64,000 nt of DNA, from assembly GCA_013399895.1 (NCBI GenBank), contig VXBA01005592.1:100471-164470 (forward strand), given 5' to 3'. The translations under genes were made by a program, and so were the position numbers. Positions 49,901 through 63,918 of the stretch are shown here, in pieces. The stretch's first letter is position 1. Each line of letters starts with the position of its first letter. Origin of the DNA: Serilophus lunatus (taxonomy: Eukaryota > Chordata > Aves > Passeriformes > Eurylaimidae). A model generated the notes under the pieces. It made no database searches. It was not told the origin of the DNA and was given only the letters and a program-made list of their open reading frames with translations.

Positions 49901-52900
49901 CTTGCTCTACAGGATTCTTTCCACAGTGAAAAATCCTCTCACTCTTCTACAGCTTCTTGATGTAGCCTTAGCTCTGTGTGATTGCCAAATTAACCTCCTT
50001 TCTTCTGACTCTGAAGAAATTGCCCAGGAGAAGAAAAGACAAAACACAATTGATGATGAGCAAGTTAATCACAGGATAAAGTATCATAATTTTTTCTATT
50101 CTAATTCCTCTCAATGGCAATGTAGCCATTGCCTTGTTAAGATCTAATTGTGCCAGTTCAGAGAGTCTGTGTTGGGAAGTACATTATCATAGGCGAACAC
50201 TGGCATTTTATTTCTGTCTTTTATACAGTACTGCTGCATACAGGTCACAGCTTTGTCCTGCTGCTACCAAGTCCATTCATAAGCAAGTCTTATTGTGTTT
50301 ACACAATAGCAAGGCAACTTTCAAAATTAAACTTTTTGTCACTTTATAATATGCAGCTTTGCAGTTAGTTTTCAACTCTTAATTTCTGGTGACACATTGA
50401 TGCTGTCATATTTTCAGTTATTCCTACTCAACACAGTTTATAGTTATCTTTGAGAGTAGTATGGAATGATGTGGGAGACCATTTGATAAGCTGATAGGTG
50501 ATTAACTGACTTTCAAATGCCAGAGGGACTCAGTTGCCTCTTCTGTTATAAGGTAAATTTTAGACAACTCCAAGAAATTAGTGGCTGAGCAAGCTGTCTC
50601 ACTGATCCCCTCATTTTCCTTTGGCATGTTCTTTTCATGCAGTAAAACAGCCTTATTGAAACCACCTCAATTGTTGTTTATGCTTCTAGAGCACACTCAG
50701 TGTTCCAGGAGTTCATGCAGCCAGTGACCTCACCTGATGCACTCAGCCAGTGTGACCCACATGCCTGTGAATGTGTTGATGCTAGTAACTTCTGCTTGAA
50801 GTTCTCATGAAACAATAGTCTTCCCAGAAACTTTCATGCAGAAGCTATCACACAGTAAAAGTTGAGGCACTCAGCCTTATTGTTACAACACAGGTTTTCA
50901 CCTTAAAATAAATATTCCCCAGTCACAGTGAAAGACCTATCTGTTTAAAACTTGACTCTCTCAACACACAAAAAAAGGCCTTTACATGGCAAGACTGAAA
51001 CAATGCTATTTTCCTTCTAGGTACCCTATTTCTCTCAGCAGATGAAGCAGCTCCAACAGTCCTTGCCTTAAATTTATATTTGTAAGACAGAAAGATCCAT
51101 GATACAAGATTGGTAATCACTTTTTGATTTTGTTTCTGGCTGTTGTAGTTCCTGTACATGATCGGAGACAAACCAGCTGTCAACATAGTTCTGATTTTAA
51201 AGAGAAATCAGTTATCTTTCCCTTAGTGTATGTCTAAGTCCTTTTAAGAGTGATTATCCTGTTTAAATATCTTCAGGTTTTTTATAAACTCACATAAATA
51301 TTTAGTTTAAACCAATACCTTCAAACTGTCTCCTTGCAATCAAATACAGCTGGATATTTTGAAATCCAACATGATGAACTGTGAAAATACAAACTAAAAA
51401 ATGTTAACTACGCATTCTCACAAAGCTGCATTTTTGATGCAGTATTTCTATCCTCTGAAATATGAACTGTTTATACTGCAGTGACTGGCAAAATTGTGAT
51501 CCTTGATGGGTCGCCAAATGCTGACCAATGATGATTACAAGAAGAGAGTTTAATATTCAGCCTGCTAGAAAAGAAAACTTTGATGGGGAGGGATGAAGGA
51601 TGAAAGGCAAGGGCAATCATGCTTCTTTTAGCTGTCTACAATTTGTTTCTCCGTCAGGGCTCATTGTGATCTGTTGTGTTCATGGCAAGTTCAGTCAGTG
51701 GAGCCTGTGGAATGGTTCATCCTACCTATAAGCAGGTACCTATATTTGATTAGATGTATTTCACCTTAAAGATCAGATTAGAACTGATTAGATCAGTGTT
51801 ATGTACACCTGCATCATGACTATTCTCTGAAAGTCATCAGCATGTTTACAATTGATTTAAGGAGAAGCAGAATTAGAAATTTTCAAGACATAGAAAAAGA
51901 AATAACTTCTATGAAAATGTATTTAATTACTTCTTAGAAAACAGCATATTTAAAGGGACATTAAATAACTAAAATCAAAAGCATGATTATTATATAAGAT
52001 TATTCTACATTCACTGCATCAGTAGTAGAAATAACTACTTTTAAGCATTGAGATACGTCCAACAAGAACATGTGAAACAGCTGGTAATTAACCTTCTTCA
52101 TTCTTTGGCTTTTATTTTTAAGTTCACAGAAAAAATTTATGGGGAAATAACATTGGAGATAATTTTTTACCTCAGAGAAGTCTATAGAATTTTTCTGTGA
52201 ATTGAAGAGTACAGTGATGTATAAAGTCATGATTAAAGAAACTGATCCAGGACAAGTTACGTAACAGATGTTTTAGCTAGAGTAGCATATGTATTATACA
52301 TCTAATAAACTTCTGTCTCTACAGATCAGTAGTTGTTTGTAAATGCATAGTGAAATTATGTCCTTGTATGCAAAATGAACAAGGAAAAAAAATATAGAAA
52401 AAAAATTTACTCCATAATTTCAGCTGAGTACAACTATAATTTAAAATACAACAGAATGGAAGTGTTTTTGCTCTTTGGATGCTATTAACTTCATCAGTGG
52501 GTAAGTAACAAAAGCATAGTTCAAGTCACTGCACTGAAATTTCTGTTTGCAAACAATGAGGCACAGTCACTCGACTATTCCAGATTTTTCCTTCTGAGCA
52601 GGATGTGCTAGGGATTGCACATGACCTCTTGCTGGGCAGCAGCTGAGACTACACTGAAACAGCTCTATGAGTCATCAATCAGTTTCAAAATGTTGCATGA
52701 CCATAGCTGCAGTTGTTATTGGTTTGACTTCTTACTGTTTGCCATGACCCTAGGAGGTTGCTCCCACCAATACACTGTGATCCCCTTTTTCCCCCGGAAA
52801 GTCTGCCATGCTGGGTGGTAGGAGAAGGAGATCTGCATGGTTTGTTTTCTAGAAATGTCAGTCCCAAACATTGAAGCCATACATATCTTAACTTTGTATC

Positions 52901-55900
52901 ACAGCATTAAGCCAGTTCTCTAGCTCTTTTGTGCCCAACAAAAGAAGAACGATCAGTGTTACCAAGGCTACATCGAAGCCTGAAGTCAAAAAACATCTTC
53001 ATTTTCTCTGCCTATCATGCTGCTGCTAAGCTCCCTACCAAAGAATTCAATGGATCATGGCTAGATGGTTGAACAAACCATGAAAATCTGAATCTAGCAA
53101 ATGGAAATTGGAAATATTTACATTTGCTATACCACAAAGAAGTAAAAGTTACTTATTCAACTAGAATTTGTCTAGAAACTAGATAATAGAGCCATGGCAT
53201 ATCTACTTAAGTAATGGTTATTTTGATAACTATGTTGATATAAAAAAAATTTTGATGTAAAATGTTGATATAAAAAACAATGAATTTATCTAATGCCCAC
53301 TATTAGATGATGTTAAAGTATTGTAGCAAATAGATGATTGTCTGCATATGTTTAATATTAATATTCAGGATTTAATACCTACATCTAGTTTAATAAAAAA
53401 AGTTATCTTTTTTTCAAATAATTACAAACTTTGTTATTACCTAGTTTTAGATCGTCTAGTGGAATCAGAACATGATATGAGTGTGTATCTGGTTTTTTTT
53501 TCAGATTTGTTTTGCTTTTAATGTTATTACTTAGTAATTCAGTTGAGATGGTTTGAAATTAGATTTAACTGAAATTACATTGAAGTGGAGCAACAAGCAC
53601 TAGACAGTATCTAAAAAAAAAAAAGGAGTTATGTTTGTTTATTTTCCCTCTATAAATCAATTACAGCAGCCTGTTGAGATTAAGAGCAACTAAAATTTCC
53701 TCTGGCAAAAATGTTGTCTCTGCTGAATTTAAATGGGTATATAAACTTATGCTGTTAGTATGGTCTATAGGATGGTGCAATGAGGATTAAAACAGGGAAT
53801 TATACACCTTGTACCATACCTGATATCAGTAGAAAAATATTGTCTGTGGGCCCCCCTGCTCTACAGATTATACCAACCACAATCATTGGTTCAGCCCACT
53901 CATAATTACATGTTTACAAGAAAATCAAACATTGACTAAATTAATTTAAAGCAAGTTACAACCTCTTCCTTTTTTAATATTTTCAACAGTAAGAAGACAT
54001 GCTCTCCTTGATTATAAGTTATATTGGTGTATGTGTTTAAAGAAGGCTGATCTAGGTACCAGTCCCATTTTCCTTGTCTTTATCACAGCATGTTGCTGCT
54101 AAATGTGCTTTTCTTCCTTCTTTTTAATTTCCTCTTTGTTTTCTTCTTAAAGTATCTTTTAAATATTTAGCACTGTGAAGTAATGCCATAAAAGCTCAAC
54201 TTATTACTGGGTAGTTGACTTTATATGTTTCTTCGTTATTTCACTGCAGCAAACTGCCAAACCAATCTTGTTAGGATGAACGATTCCTCGTGACTCCCTG
54301 GGGTTTGTTAGAATGAAGCTAGACAGCACTGCAGAAGTACTGGCAAATTTTTAAGTTCTTTACATGCAATTAAAAATATGGAGACAAAGTGAAAGAACAC
54401 CACACGAACCTCCTGCACTCTCCAGAGAGCATCCCACAGAATTGTTCTGCAGTTGGCTGGTGGTGGCCCACAGAGCACAATTGAGGAGCTGCTGAAGAGA
54501 GGTGGTTTAGTAATGAGCCTGCTTTGCTTGCAAGTGAGTAAAATGTGGATTTCAAAGCACATTTTGATACCACGTATTTTACATTCTGTACGGAACTCAC
54601 ACAGATTCTAATTTAAGTTTCAACACTGAAGAACACTTGTAAAATAACTATAATAGCTATGTTTTTTCACATTCTACCAACCCATAAAATCACTTCAGAA
54701 CATTTTGGTAATGTCCAGGCCATGTAAAGAGGAATCATGCTAATTTTTCTTGAATCAGCATACTCAACTGAGAAACTACAATAAATCTTCTTAGTATTAA
54801 TATTGATTGAAGTGTTATTAGATATAGCAGTATTAAAACTGGATTTAAGTATTTTTAAATTAATTTCTTTTCTTATTTATCAATTATCTTTTAGACTATG
54901 AAATTCTATAATCTGATTTACTTGTTAATGAAAATTAAGAATAACGGTTACATTGCTCTTTAACACACATTGAAGTATTTTGGCATATACATCAATTCAG
55001 GAATTAATATGTTATGCACTTTTCTAATTATGGATATAAAGAGGGTGGAAACTATGTGACATATTATGCACAAGAAGGAAAAGGAGTAGTTAACTGTAAA
55101 GTACATGTAGGATCTTTCTTTGTCCTGGACATGGAAATATTCACTGCTCTTTGAATAAGCTTTGTGATGTACATTTGTTTGAGCACTGCTATTCCAAAGA
55201 GCAGCCCATTTTGCTGAAGAAATCACCCTTAAGTTCAGAATATTTTGAATAACACTGAGAAACCTGATACTTTATGAAAGCTGTTTTTTTGCTTTCTGAT
55301 ATACAATATACACATTCGATGTGCATGCTCCCTTTACTGTAATGTTCCTTAAATGTATGTCATTAAATTCACCTGCACTCTCAGGTAACACCCAGAAATA
55401 ACAGTCACAAGAACTCCTGGAAAGGTAAGGCTCTACATTATAATTTTCCATAAATAATTCACATACACAAAGGTCATGGGATGATTTTTAAAAGGCAAAA
55501 ACATAATCCAATAAATATGTATAAGAAAATGTTTTCATTTGCTATCAGATGCTGGTGAAAATTCTTTCTCTTTCTTATAACTTTTTACTGATGCATCAAA
55601 ACAACACATTATCTCAACTTCTTCTGTTCTTAAATGGGTACAGTAAAACTAGTGTAGGTGTTTTTGTTTTATTATTTTATTTTATTTTATTGCTCGAAGT
55701 ATCAGTCCCTTGCTCCATATTAATCATCAGAGGCATTTGCATCCTATGGATAATGCCTTAATGCAGCATTAAGTTGTTAAAATTAAATGGTTTTCACATG
55801 AGTGCACAATCTTAATCTCACTAAAGGAAATGCAAAAATCATAGTGAACATTGAATTAGATCCATGATGAACCTCCAAAATTCAGGTAAATGATTATAGC

Positions 55901-57899
55901 TTTATCATGATTATTTTTAGCAATGTATGTTGCTAAAAATCCCATGAAATTAAATTAGTCATGCTATTCAAGCAAGTGTAATGAAACCATCTACCTTTAG
56001 GAAGAATTACTTTCCAATTATAAAAAGAACCAAACCACAAAGCCCCAGTCAACCTCAAGAATAACAAAACATAAAACAGAAAGAAAAAAAAAATCAAAAC
56101 AAATTAACCAAAACCCCCAAGCTATTAAAATCAGCTCCACCAAAATATTTGTTTTTTAACACAGGAAAATGAGAATATTTTACCTTTTTTCTTTCAAAGT
56201 TACTTTCCCAACTGTGTTTCTAAATGTGTTTATGCTTATTTCAGTAGAAGAAAGATTAATTTTTTAGGAAATAGTACAAAAAAGCATACAAAATAAAAAG
56301 ACTTCCCCAGGGCTTCTGTTTAAAAAAGACAGAAAGTTACAACTACGGGATCCAGGGGCATACCAAAATAATCTGAAGGTTGTGCCCCTGATGTAGGAGT
56401 TGTAAAGTCTAAACTGAATAAGCTTATAAAAGATCAGAAACATATACACATGACAGAAATGTGTATGCTGATTCAGAGCACTTTAACAGATAAGATCTAG
56501 CCAGATCTGAAAGCTGATATATGTTTAATTCTGTTTTAGGATATAGGCATGCTTAATAATACGAGTTATTTATTAATGAAAAAAATTAATATGTTTGAAG
56601 GTTTTGCATTCTTTTATTTCAGGATGATGAGATTAAATGAGGTAGTCTTTTAAAAGAAAAACAACGATAATGAACAACTTTTTACTCTCTAATTTTATAT
56701 TTTTTTTTTTAGCATGACTGAAAAAAGGATCACTTTATCTAATTTCAGCTGTCTATAAACTAGCAGTCTAGTTTAAGTCTGGCCTCATTTCTTAGGTTCC
56801 CTTTATTGTTGTCATCACCTTCAGAAGGAGATTCATTTTCTTTCTCCTGAAGAAAAATCATTGTTACTTCCAAAGAAAGCTGCTTTGTAATCCTGGGCCG
56901 TAACATCAATAACCAAGGTTCTGCAACATGCAAACCCCTTCATAAACTGTCAAGAAGTTTACATCTGTCAAAGTCAAGCTAACACTTTCCTAGATATTTG
57001 CCCACTCTTATTTTACTTATCCACTTTGACTGTGATTCTCTCTCATATCTTAAGCACTAACTCTCTGCAGAAATTTCATGACATCGAATGACTGCAGAAA
57101 GTGGTGTCAGCATGAGGACATTGGCGATCCTGTAGGATCAGTTCTATCAGTGGTCATCATGTCATGAGCAGCGTTTGAGGATGTGCTCTGTACTGTATTA
57201 ACTATTCCGTAGCTTTAAAAGACAACCGTCCTGATCTTGCTCTTCAGTTCAAGATTTGCCACATTATTATAAAGAGTAGCACACATTTAGTAATACTGTA
57301 GTTGTCATTTTTTTCTTTTAACTAACTTCTTTGAGATGAGACCCAGATGTCCTATCTTGAGTACTAATAACAGTCCCAAGAATCTTCATATTATCCAGTC
57401 AAAGCCAACTGACAAACTCCTCAGGAAAAAATAAATTATGGAAAAAACACCAAGATAAACAAAAAGTCTGGCTCTTTCCAACATAGAGTTTTCACAGTTA
57501 GCTTTATTTATCCAATTCGGCTTTTTATCCACGAAATCTGTAGGTTCCAATATTGCTCCAGGAGGGCTTGTGACTATGAAATGCTGAAAGATGAGGACGT
57601 TTGTAGCACCACAGAAAATGAAACCACTGATCAGCATGAGCAAGAATATATATAAAATAGAAAAGCAATGAGCTGCAGAATACTGCATGAGGCAGATTTT
57701 CAGGCACTTTTATGATCTCTGAAGGGACAGTTTAGCATGACAAAAGTTAACTGAATGGCAGAGATTCAATACCTTCAAAGTAGTAAGATATCAAAATTAT
57801 TTTTCTGCTGTCATTTAAAAGAGAAAAATTAAGTAGATAGAAATTGTGACAATGACTATCAAAATAATTAACCCAGCAAGTCTTTCCTTGGTGCTGCAG
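46912..57899. other. Long AT-rich non-coding stretch, nothing recognised
   Basis: About 11 kb were read on both strands without a recognisable exon, RNA gene or repeat family. Only short chance frames occur. A TTTTA-type run lies at about 55666-55690. Confidence 0.5.
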
Positions 57900-57930
57900 A
57901 ATAGATGAAATGATTGTCATTTCATCTATT
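57900..57930. repeat. Perfect 13-bp inverted repeat with 5-nt loop
   Basis: AATAGATGAAATG at 57900-57912 and CATTTCATCTATT at 57918-57930 are exact reverse complements around ATTGT. It could fold as a hairpin in RNA or DNA. There is no U-run or other sign of function. Confidence 0.88.
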
Positions 57931-59321
57931 TTAGGTGTTCAGGGTCATACAGAAGTTGGAGAAAAGATGACACTTCCAGCTAGTTTTCTAATTAATAATT
58001 TAGAGAGATTAGAAAATTATACTATATCAAATAGATGAAACATCTTGAATGGACAGATTTATTCTTAAGAAATTCATGTTTTTAAATGTGAATAATCTGG
58101 AGCTCTTCCACTTTGTGAAGTCAAGGCAGAGTAGTAGTTAGGTATAAATCCACACCTTATCACTAATGTCCTTAGCCAAGGATGATCCAAAGTGTTGAAA
58201 ATCTAGAAATTTAACTCTATTTCCAGCCTAAGGACAATGTAGGTTTGCTTTATTCATCTGCTGGGAAGTCAAACTTTTAGGTGAAAGAACTACCTTTTAT
58301 AAAAGTCCCTCTACATAGGAAACTGATATGAACTCATTCTTACACTCTCAGCTTACCATATGGTCATATGCTATTTTCCCCAAGTTGACAAGCTCTTACA
58401 ATTAGCATTGTCTTCTTCAATAGGAGCCAGAGAGCAAAACCATACAAACATAGTGTAGTCACCTAAAATAAATTAAAAAAAGGGACATGTATAAATTCAG
58501 TAAGAATGGATAGATTCTTGCTACTGTATGAGAAATAGCATTTAGTGTATATATATATATATTTGTAAAAAATATTAAGAGAATTTTTAAACAATATTAC
58601 TCAAGCTTTTTTTTTTTCTCTATTTGTTCAATTATAAAGCAGGCCATAAGTGTTTATAGACAGAAGCACTGAAAACAACCAGCTTCTGGTAGACAAGATA
58701 TGACTGAACATACTGCATGAAGAGTAGCAATATTAATCTTTGCTGTTTAATACAGCAACCCGAAGAGGCCATCTGTTTGTCATTTGCAAAGGTTTCATAA
58801 AACCTACTGAAGCATAGATGTGGATGGCTTGTTGTGACTGTGATAAAAGACAGGAAAAAGAGCCACATGTATTAATTATATTCATTTCTAATTGCTTATC
58901 CTTTAGGAAATAAACAATACTGTTTCTGCTGAACATGAAATAAAAATGCAGATGGGTGTGTGGGCACAACCAGTTGCTTAGAGAATGTTTTGAAAAAATT
59001 CACTTGTGAATCCCTTAGTCAATTGTTCATTCTTCTTGCTCCTGGCTTATAGTAACTAAAAAAAAAATCAACAAAAACCAACCAAAGCAAAACTAGAAAA
59101 AAATGTTGCTTAGTATGAATGCTTCATTATTAATAGAAGACAAAATGGGCAGAAAGCTTTTATCACTAATGAAAAAGGAAGTGCTCAGAATGATAATCAA
59201 AATCAAGGCAAAAGGAGGGCCAATGTTCATGAGTCTCATTAGCTCTTTGCTCCCCACAATTGTTTGCTGAACAAATTTCAGATCTGCATAAATAGGAGAA
59301 ACTATATAAAGACACTTGCGT
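57931..59321. other. AT-rich stretch, nothing recognised
   Basis: No gene was recognised. A short TA run lies at about 58547-58562. Confidence 0.5.
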
Positions 59322-59470
59322 TCCTAATCCAAAATGTATTATTTTTCTCTTGAACTATGAGTCTTAGTCATTTCTATTATTCTTTTATACTTATCCTAAT
59401 CCAAAATGTATTATTTTTCTCTTGAACTATGAGTCTTAGTCATTTCTATTATTCTTTTATACTTATCCTA
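59322..59470 (+). repeat. Exact 72-bp tandem duplication
   Basis: 59322-59393 and 59394-59465 are identical head-to-tail copies, followed by the first five bases (TCCTA) of a third. Unit content is AT-rich and unrelated to known repeats. The identity indicates a very recent duplication or an assembly artefact. Confidence 0.95.
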
Positions 59471-61599
59471 TTTTACAGGCATCTAGCCCCCTTTCAGTGA
59501 ACAAAGTTGGGTAATTAGCAGTACTGTCAAATTTATGTCTGCCAGGGACTTTAATTACCATAGAGGAAGCCTAGTTCCTTCAGTGGGCAACCAGATTTGT
59601 GACACACTGTTGTGATCCAAATCCTCCAATATTTCCTTTTCAGGCTCCTATTATAGAAAGAAAAGTGCTCCTAAACTTGATGACTCAACCACTTTCTGTT
59701 GTATTGATATCTATTTCTTTTTAATAGTATCACAGCCCCTCTCCAAGCTAAGTGAATGTGATCAAAACATTGCCTAACCTGCCTTTTTACCTGATTTCTG
59801 AAAGATGAGTCTACCTGTATCAGATAGCTTCTTCCAGGCCAGACAGATCTTTAGCAAACTAGTTGTGATCAAAAGACATACCAGAAACTAGGATGATTAC
59901 AGCTTCCCGTTTCTCTCCTATTAGCATTATTCAGCACCACTTGTGCCTTACAACACCATTCAAAGCATGTCTGGCTCAATTCCAAATCAGACATATTTTC
60001 TCAATTAATTGATGACTGTTCCCAATATGTTTTCTACTATTCAGATCTTGTCTCTCCTTAGCAGAAGGGAGTCTGATTGGCTTTGGATCCAGAGAAGCAC
60101 GAGTTACTTTAGTCTATTTTCAGACAGGATCTATTGTTGAAAACAGTCTTGCGGAATATTATCTGTGTAGAATATTGGATTTCACAGCAGTGGCCAAAGG
60201 CTCAGACACTGCCTGGTAATTAGATTTCTGCAGCACCCTCAGATAGAGGTATACTATTTTAAAGGTGATTAAGAGTATATATGTAAGTAACAGTATGTGT
60301 ATGTACTATGCAGCACTTCACCTGTTTCCTGCTGAGCAGTTGATCACTGTTCCATAAATGAATATGTGTGTGTTCTTAGTTAATCCAATGGCAAGGTAAA
60401 GCACATTGTTTTATAACACCACAACACCTAATTCTGCTGTGGCAGATACTTCTTGAAATGTATGAAGTACCCAAAACCACTTTCAGTCTTTCACAAGTAC
60501 AAGTATCCCAAAACAAAACAATAACCCACTTGCTCCTAAGCTCCTATATTTACTACCCATGGCTAGTTCCTTTCCAGTTTAATTTAAAGATTTCCAAACT
60601 CCAAGCTCACACAGACAGTAAATACAAGTCCTTCAGATGATTCCCAAAAACAGATTAACAAACATGGTCCAATCTAGAATTTTACCATGCTGCTGAAATA
60701 CAGCTTACAGTGGTTTTCAAATTGCAAATTTTCATGTTGGAGAACAAGAATGCAAAAGATCTTATAACCACTTAGAATTTGATGGCTACTGCTCTCATGT
60801 TAATAGAATTCTGTCTCTCTAACAATTTTCTAATGCATAAATGTTTCTAGATAATCATCTGTGAGATGAAATTATGATCTATTTTTCCATCTGCTTCATG
60901 CCCCCTGGCATTTTCCTAAACAAATAGAAATGTGTTTTACAGACCTTCAGGATATAGGATGATCAGCTGCAGCAAGCTTCAAGGAAAAATAATGTCTTTT
61001 TCATCAAAACCAATGTTCACAGCATTTTATTGGAGGCTGAGACACTGTGCATGCAATGCAAGTAGTCTAAAGCATTGCAAGGGGAGCAGTGTTGAAATGT
61101 ATGTTATTTTTACTTTCAGCTAATTGAATTCTTCCATTGCTATTAATAGAATTGAGTAAAATAATTCTATTTTATTGCTCTTGCCACTAGACAATGCAAA
61201 CCTAAATATTTATTATATATATAGCAATTTTTTTTTAATACATGGCAGACATTGCCTACTAACTATCTAAATTCTGAAACGGATAAATGAGAATCTACAC
61301 TAGCACATATTCAGAGTCTACATCAATGTAGATACTGCATTAGTGTACAGTTAAGGCAAGATTTTAGTTCTAAAGATTGTACTCCGCCATTTCTGTTCCT
61401 AGCTGTGGCTCTGTTAAGTAGCAAAAAGTAATGTATCAGGTGATAGCCTTGACTAATTTTCCCAAGAAAGATCATAAAACTAAGAAAGCTATTTTTCTTG
61501 TGAGAGAGCATTTTGTATTTCCTACTCTGATTCTTCATTCCCAGGCTCACAGCTCCAACTCCAGCCCAAACCAATTCACTGTAGGCCAGAGTTACCCTT
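59471..61599. other. AT-rich stretch, nothing recognised
   Basis: No gene or repeat signature was seen. Confidence 0.5.
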
Positions 61600-62302
61600 C
61601 AGAGAATCAGAGAAACATAAAATGGTTTGGGTTAGAAGGGACCTTAAAGATCCTCTAGTTCCAACCTCCCCTGCCATGAGCGGGGACAGCTTCCACTAGA
61701 CTGGGTTACTCAGAACCACTTCCAACCTGGCTTTGAATATCTACAGGGATGGGGAGTATACAACCTCTCTGGCAACCTGTTCCAGAGAATCACCCTTTCA
61801 GGAAAGAACTTCTTCCTAATATCTAATCTAAACTTATCCTACTTAAGTTTAAGTTAATTTTCCTCCATCCAATCACTACATGCTTCTTCTAAGCCCGCTT
61901 TTGGTACTGAAGGCTGCTATAAAGTCTCTCTGGATGCTTCTCCAGGCTGAAAAACCCAACTCTCTCATTCTGTCTTCATAGAAGTACACCACCCCTTCTG
62001 ATCGTTTTAATGGCTCTCCTCTGGTCTCATTCCAAGAGATTAATATTTTTCTTGTGTTGGGGGCCTCAGAGCTGAATGCAGCACTCCAGGTGGTGTCTCA
62101 CAAGAATGGAGTAGGGGGTGAGAATCACCTCCTTGTATCTGCTGGTCACACCTCTTTTGATGCAGGCCAGGACAGGTTTGGCTTTTTGGGCTACCAGCGC
62201 ACATTACCAGGTCATGTTGAGCTTCTTGTCCACAAACACCTCCTGGTCCTTCTCCCCATGGCTGCTCTTAAACAATTCTCCTCCCAGTCTGTAGATACAG
62301 CT
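61600..62302 (-). mobile_element. CR1 LINE 3' region, about 700 bp (minus strand)
   Basis: This is the best-preserved CR1 3' region in the window. In reverse it runs from the 3' end ('agaatcagagaaacataaaatggtttgggttagaagggacc') through 'ggcaacctgttccagagaatcacc', 'tctccaggctgaaaaaccc' and 'gttgggggcctcagagctgaatgcagcactccaggtggtgtctcac' into the last part of ORF2 near 62302. The plus-strand frame at 62054-62377 is antisense CR1 and not a gene. Confidence 0.93.
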
Positions 62303-62539
62303 GTAGGGAAGCAGAAGAGATGTATCTCAAGATACGTGAGAAAGGAGGAACGTAACTGTCTCGGTAAAACCAGCTAACAAGGAAGCTGGTGATAGATTCT
62401 ATACTTTAAGGGATTTCTCATTCTCCTCTTGCAAATTGAACCTCTTTTGGAAGTAGGGAAGAGATTTTAATAAAGGCTCCTTCTCCAGAGTATTTTAGCT
62501 TAGTGTAAAACCAAGATAGAAACAAAGTTCTATTTGCAT

Positions 62540-62645
62540 TTTTGGTGCGTGGTTTTGGGATTTTGGGGGGTTTTTTCTTTGTTTGTGTGGTTTTTAGTTT
62601 TGTGATGGGTTTTTTTGTTTGGGTTTAGTTTGGGTTTTTTTTAGG
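62540..62645. repeat. G/T-rich low-complexity tract
   Basis: The plus strand is nearly all G and T with several GGG runs (GGGATTTTGGGGGG, then TTTGGG units), complementary in type to the A/C-rich tracts at 19855 and 63865. Confidence 0.8.
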
Positions 62646-63864
62646 AGAGATGGTTCACCTTGCTATCTGCCTTTAATACATTATTTTGTGCATACCTAAG
62701 ATGCAACTGATCCTCTACAGAACATAAATATACGTAGTATTTTACAGCAACTGAATTCAATCTATAATTCAGTTTACAAAATCCATACCCCCATTTTTAG
62801 ATTTATATTTTAAGACAATAATGACCCCTCACAAAGCGTATGCCAAGAGGTGAACTTTCCAAAGACCTCATGCATTACTTAGTATGAAAACTATGTTGTC
62901 TGGCCCAAGTTTCTTGGCCAAGTTGCTTTTTTGGTTACTAACAAGTTAAATTTGTTAGTGTTACTAATAGATTGCAATGTTCTTCTACTTTTATTTAAAC
63001 ATTTTTAATGCAATTATAGTTACATATATTTCATAAATTTCATAAATATTTTAAAATTAATTTAAAATTATAAGATTTTTAAAGACATAATAAAAATAGC
63101 ATTGATTAATTAATTAATTAATGCATAGAGCATCAAAGAGCCATTCCTCATTATCTGGATGGAGACTGTGGTACAGAATCAGTGGCGAAAATGCCTCAAT
63201 CTTTTATGTCAACTCGAGGTTCATAAAAATGATACAGCTCCATGTTACTGACTAAGGAGCTGAATCACAGTAATGGACATAGCACTAATATTTTTCATTT
63301 TTCTAAGTAGCATCAATTTCCTTGTTCTACTTAAAAAGTTCATATTTGGTTTAATTTCCGATTTTTGTTTTTCAGCCTTTTGTCATTTTCAGAGGCAGTT
63401 TCTATAGCACAGACAAATCTCCAAAAAGATTCCACATGGAGAATTCTCAAGCACTTCAAGTGTAAATAGGCTAAAAAATTGAAATCTGCACTTCATTCCA
63501 GTGCAAATGCAAATATTCAAAACCCATGCAAGAGAAACCAAATTACTTCAGTAGAGTTATTCTTTTGAAAGCAATGATCAGGAAATGGTGTTGGCATAGG
63601 TAAATGAACTGAATAATCCACTTATTCATTGTTCTGAACCACATTCTTTGCTTTCGTCTCAGCTCTCATCATAAAATATAGCAATAATTGACATTTAATA
63701 ACAGTCAGAAACCTTTATGTTATTAATAAGTATATTGGAAATAGTAGTTGTTTTTTGGAAGATACTTGCCAGCAATTTTCTAACAATATTTTCATACATT
63801 ATTTACAGTCAAATTTTAGGTGGCAGATGAATTCAACCTGCTGAATACACTGCTGATACATGGA
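62646..63864. other. AT-rich stretch with a short (TTAA)n run
   Basis: No gene was recognised. A run of ATTA/TTAA units lies at about 63104-63122. Confidence 0.5.
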
Positions 63865-63865
63865 A

Positions 63866-63918
63866 AAACCTCAAAAAAGCCAAACAAAAAAACAACCAAC
63901 CAACCAAAAAAAAACCCT
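63866..63918. repeat. A/C-rich low-complexity tract
   Basis: CCAAC and CAAAAAA motifs of the same kind as the tract at 19855-19989. No adjoining retroposon body was recognised. Confidence 0.75.

Noticed and set aside
56345..56396. CAGGGGCA...TGCCCCTG inverted repeat as possible DNA-transposon ends
   Set aside because: The arms are only 8 bp, the interval is about 30 bp, and there is no target duplication.
62054..62377. 107-codon open frame
   Set aside because: It is antisense to the CR1 3' region at 61600-62302.
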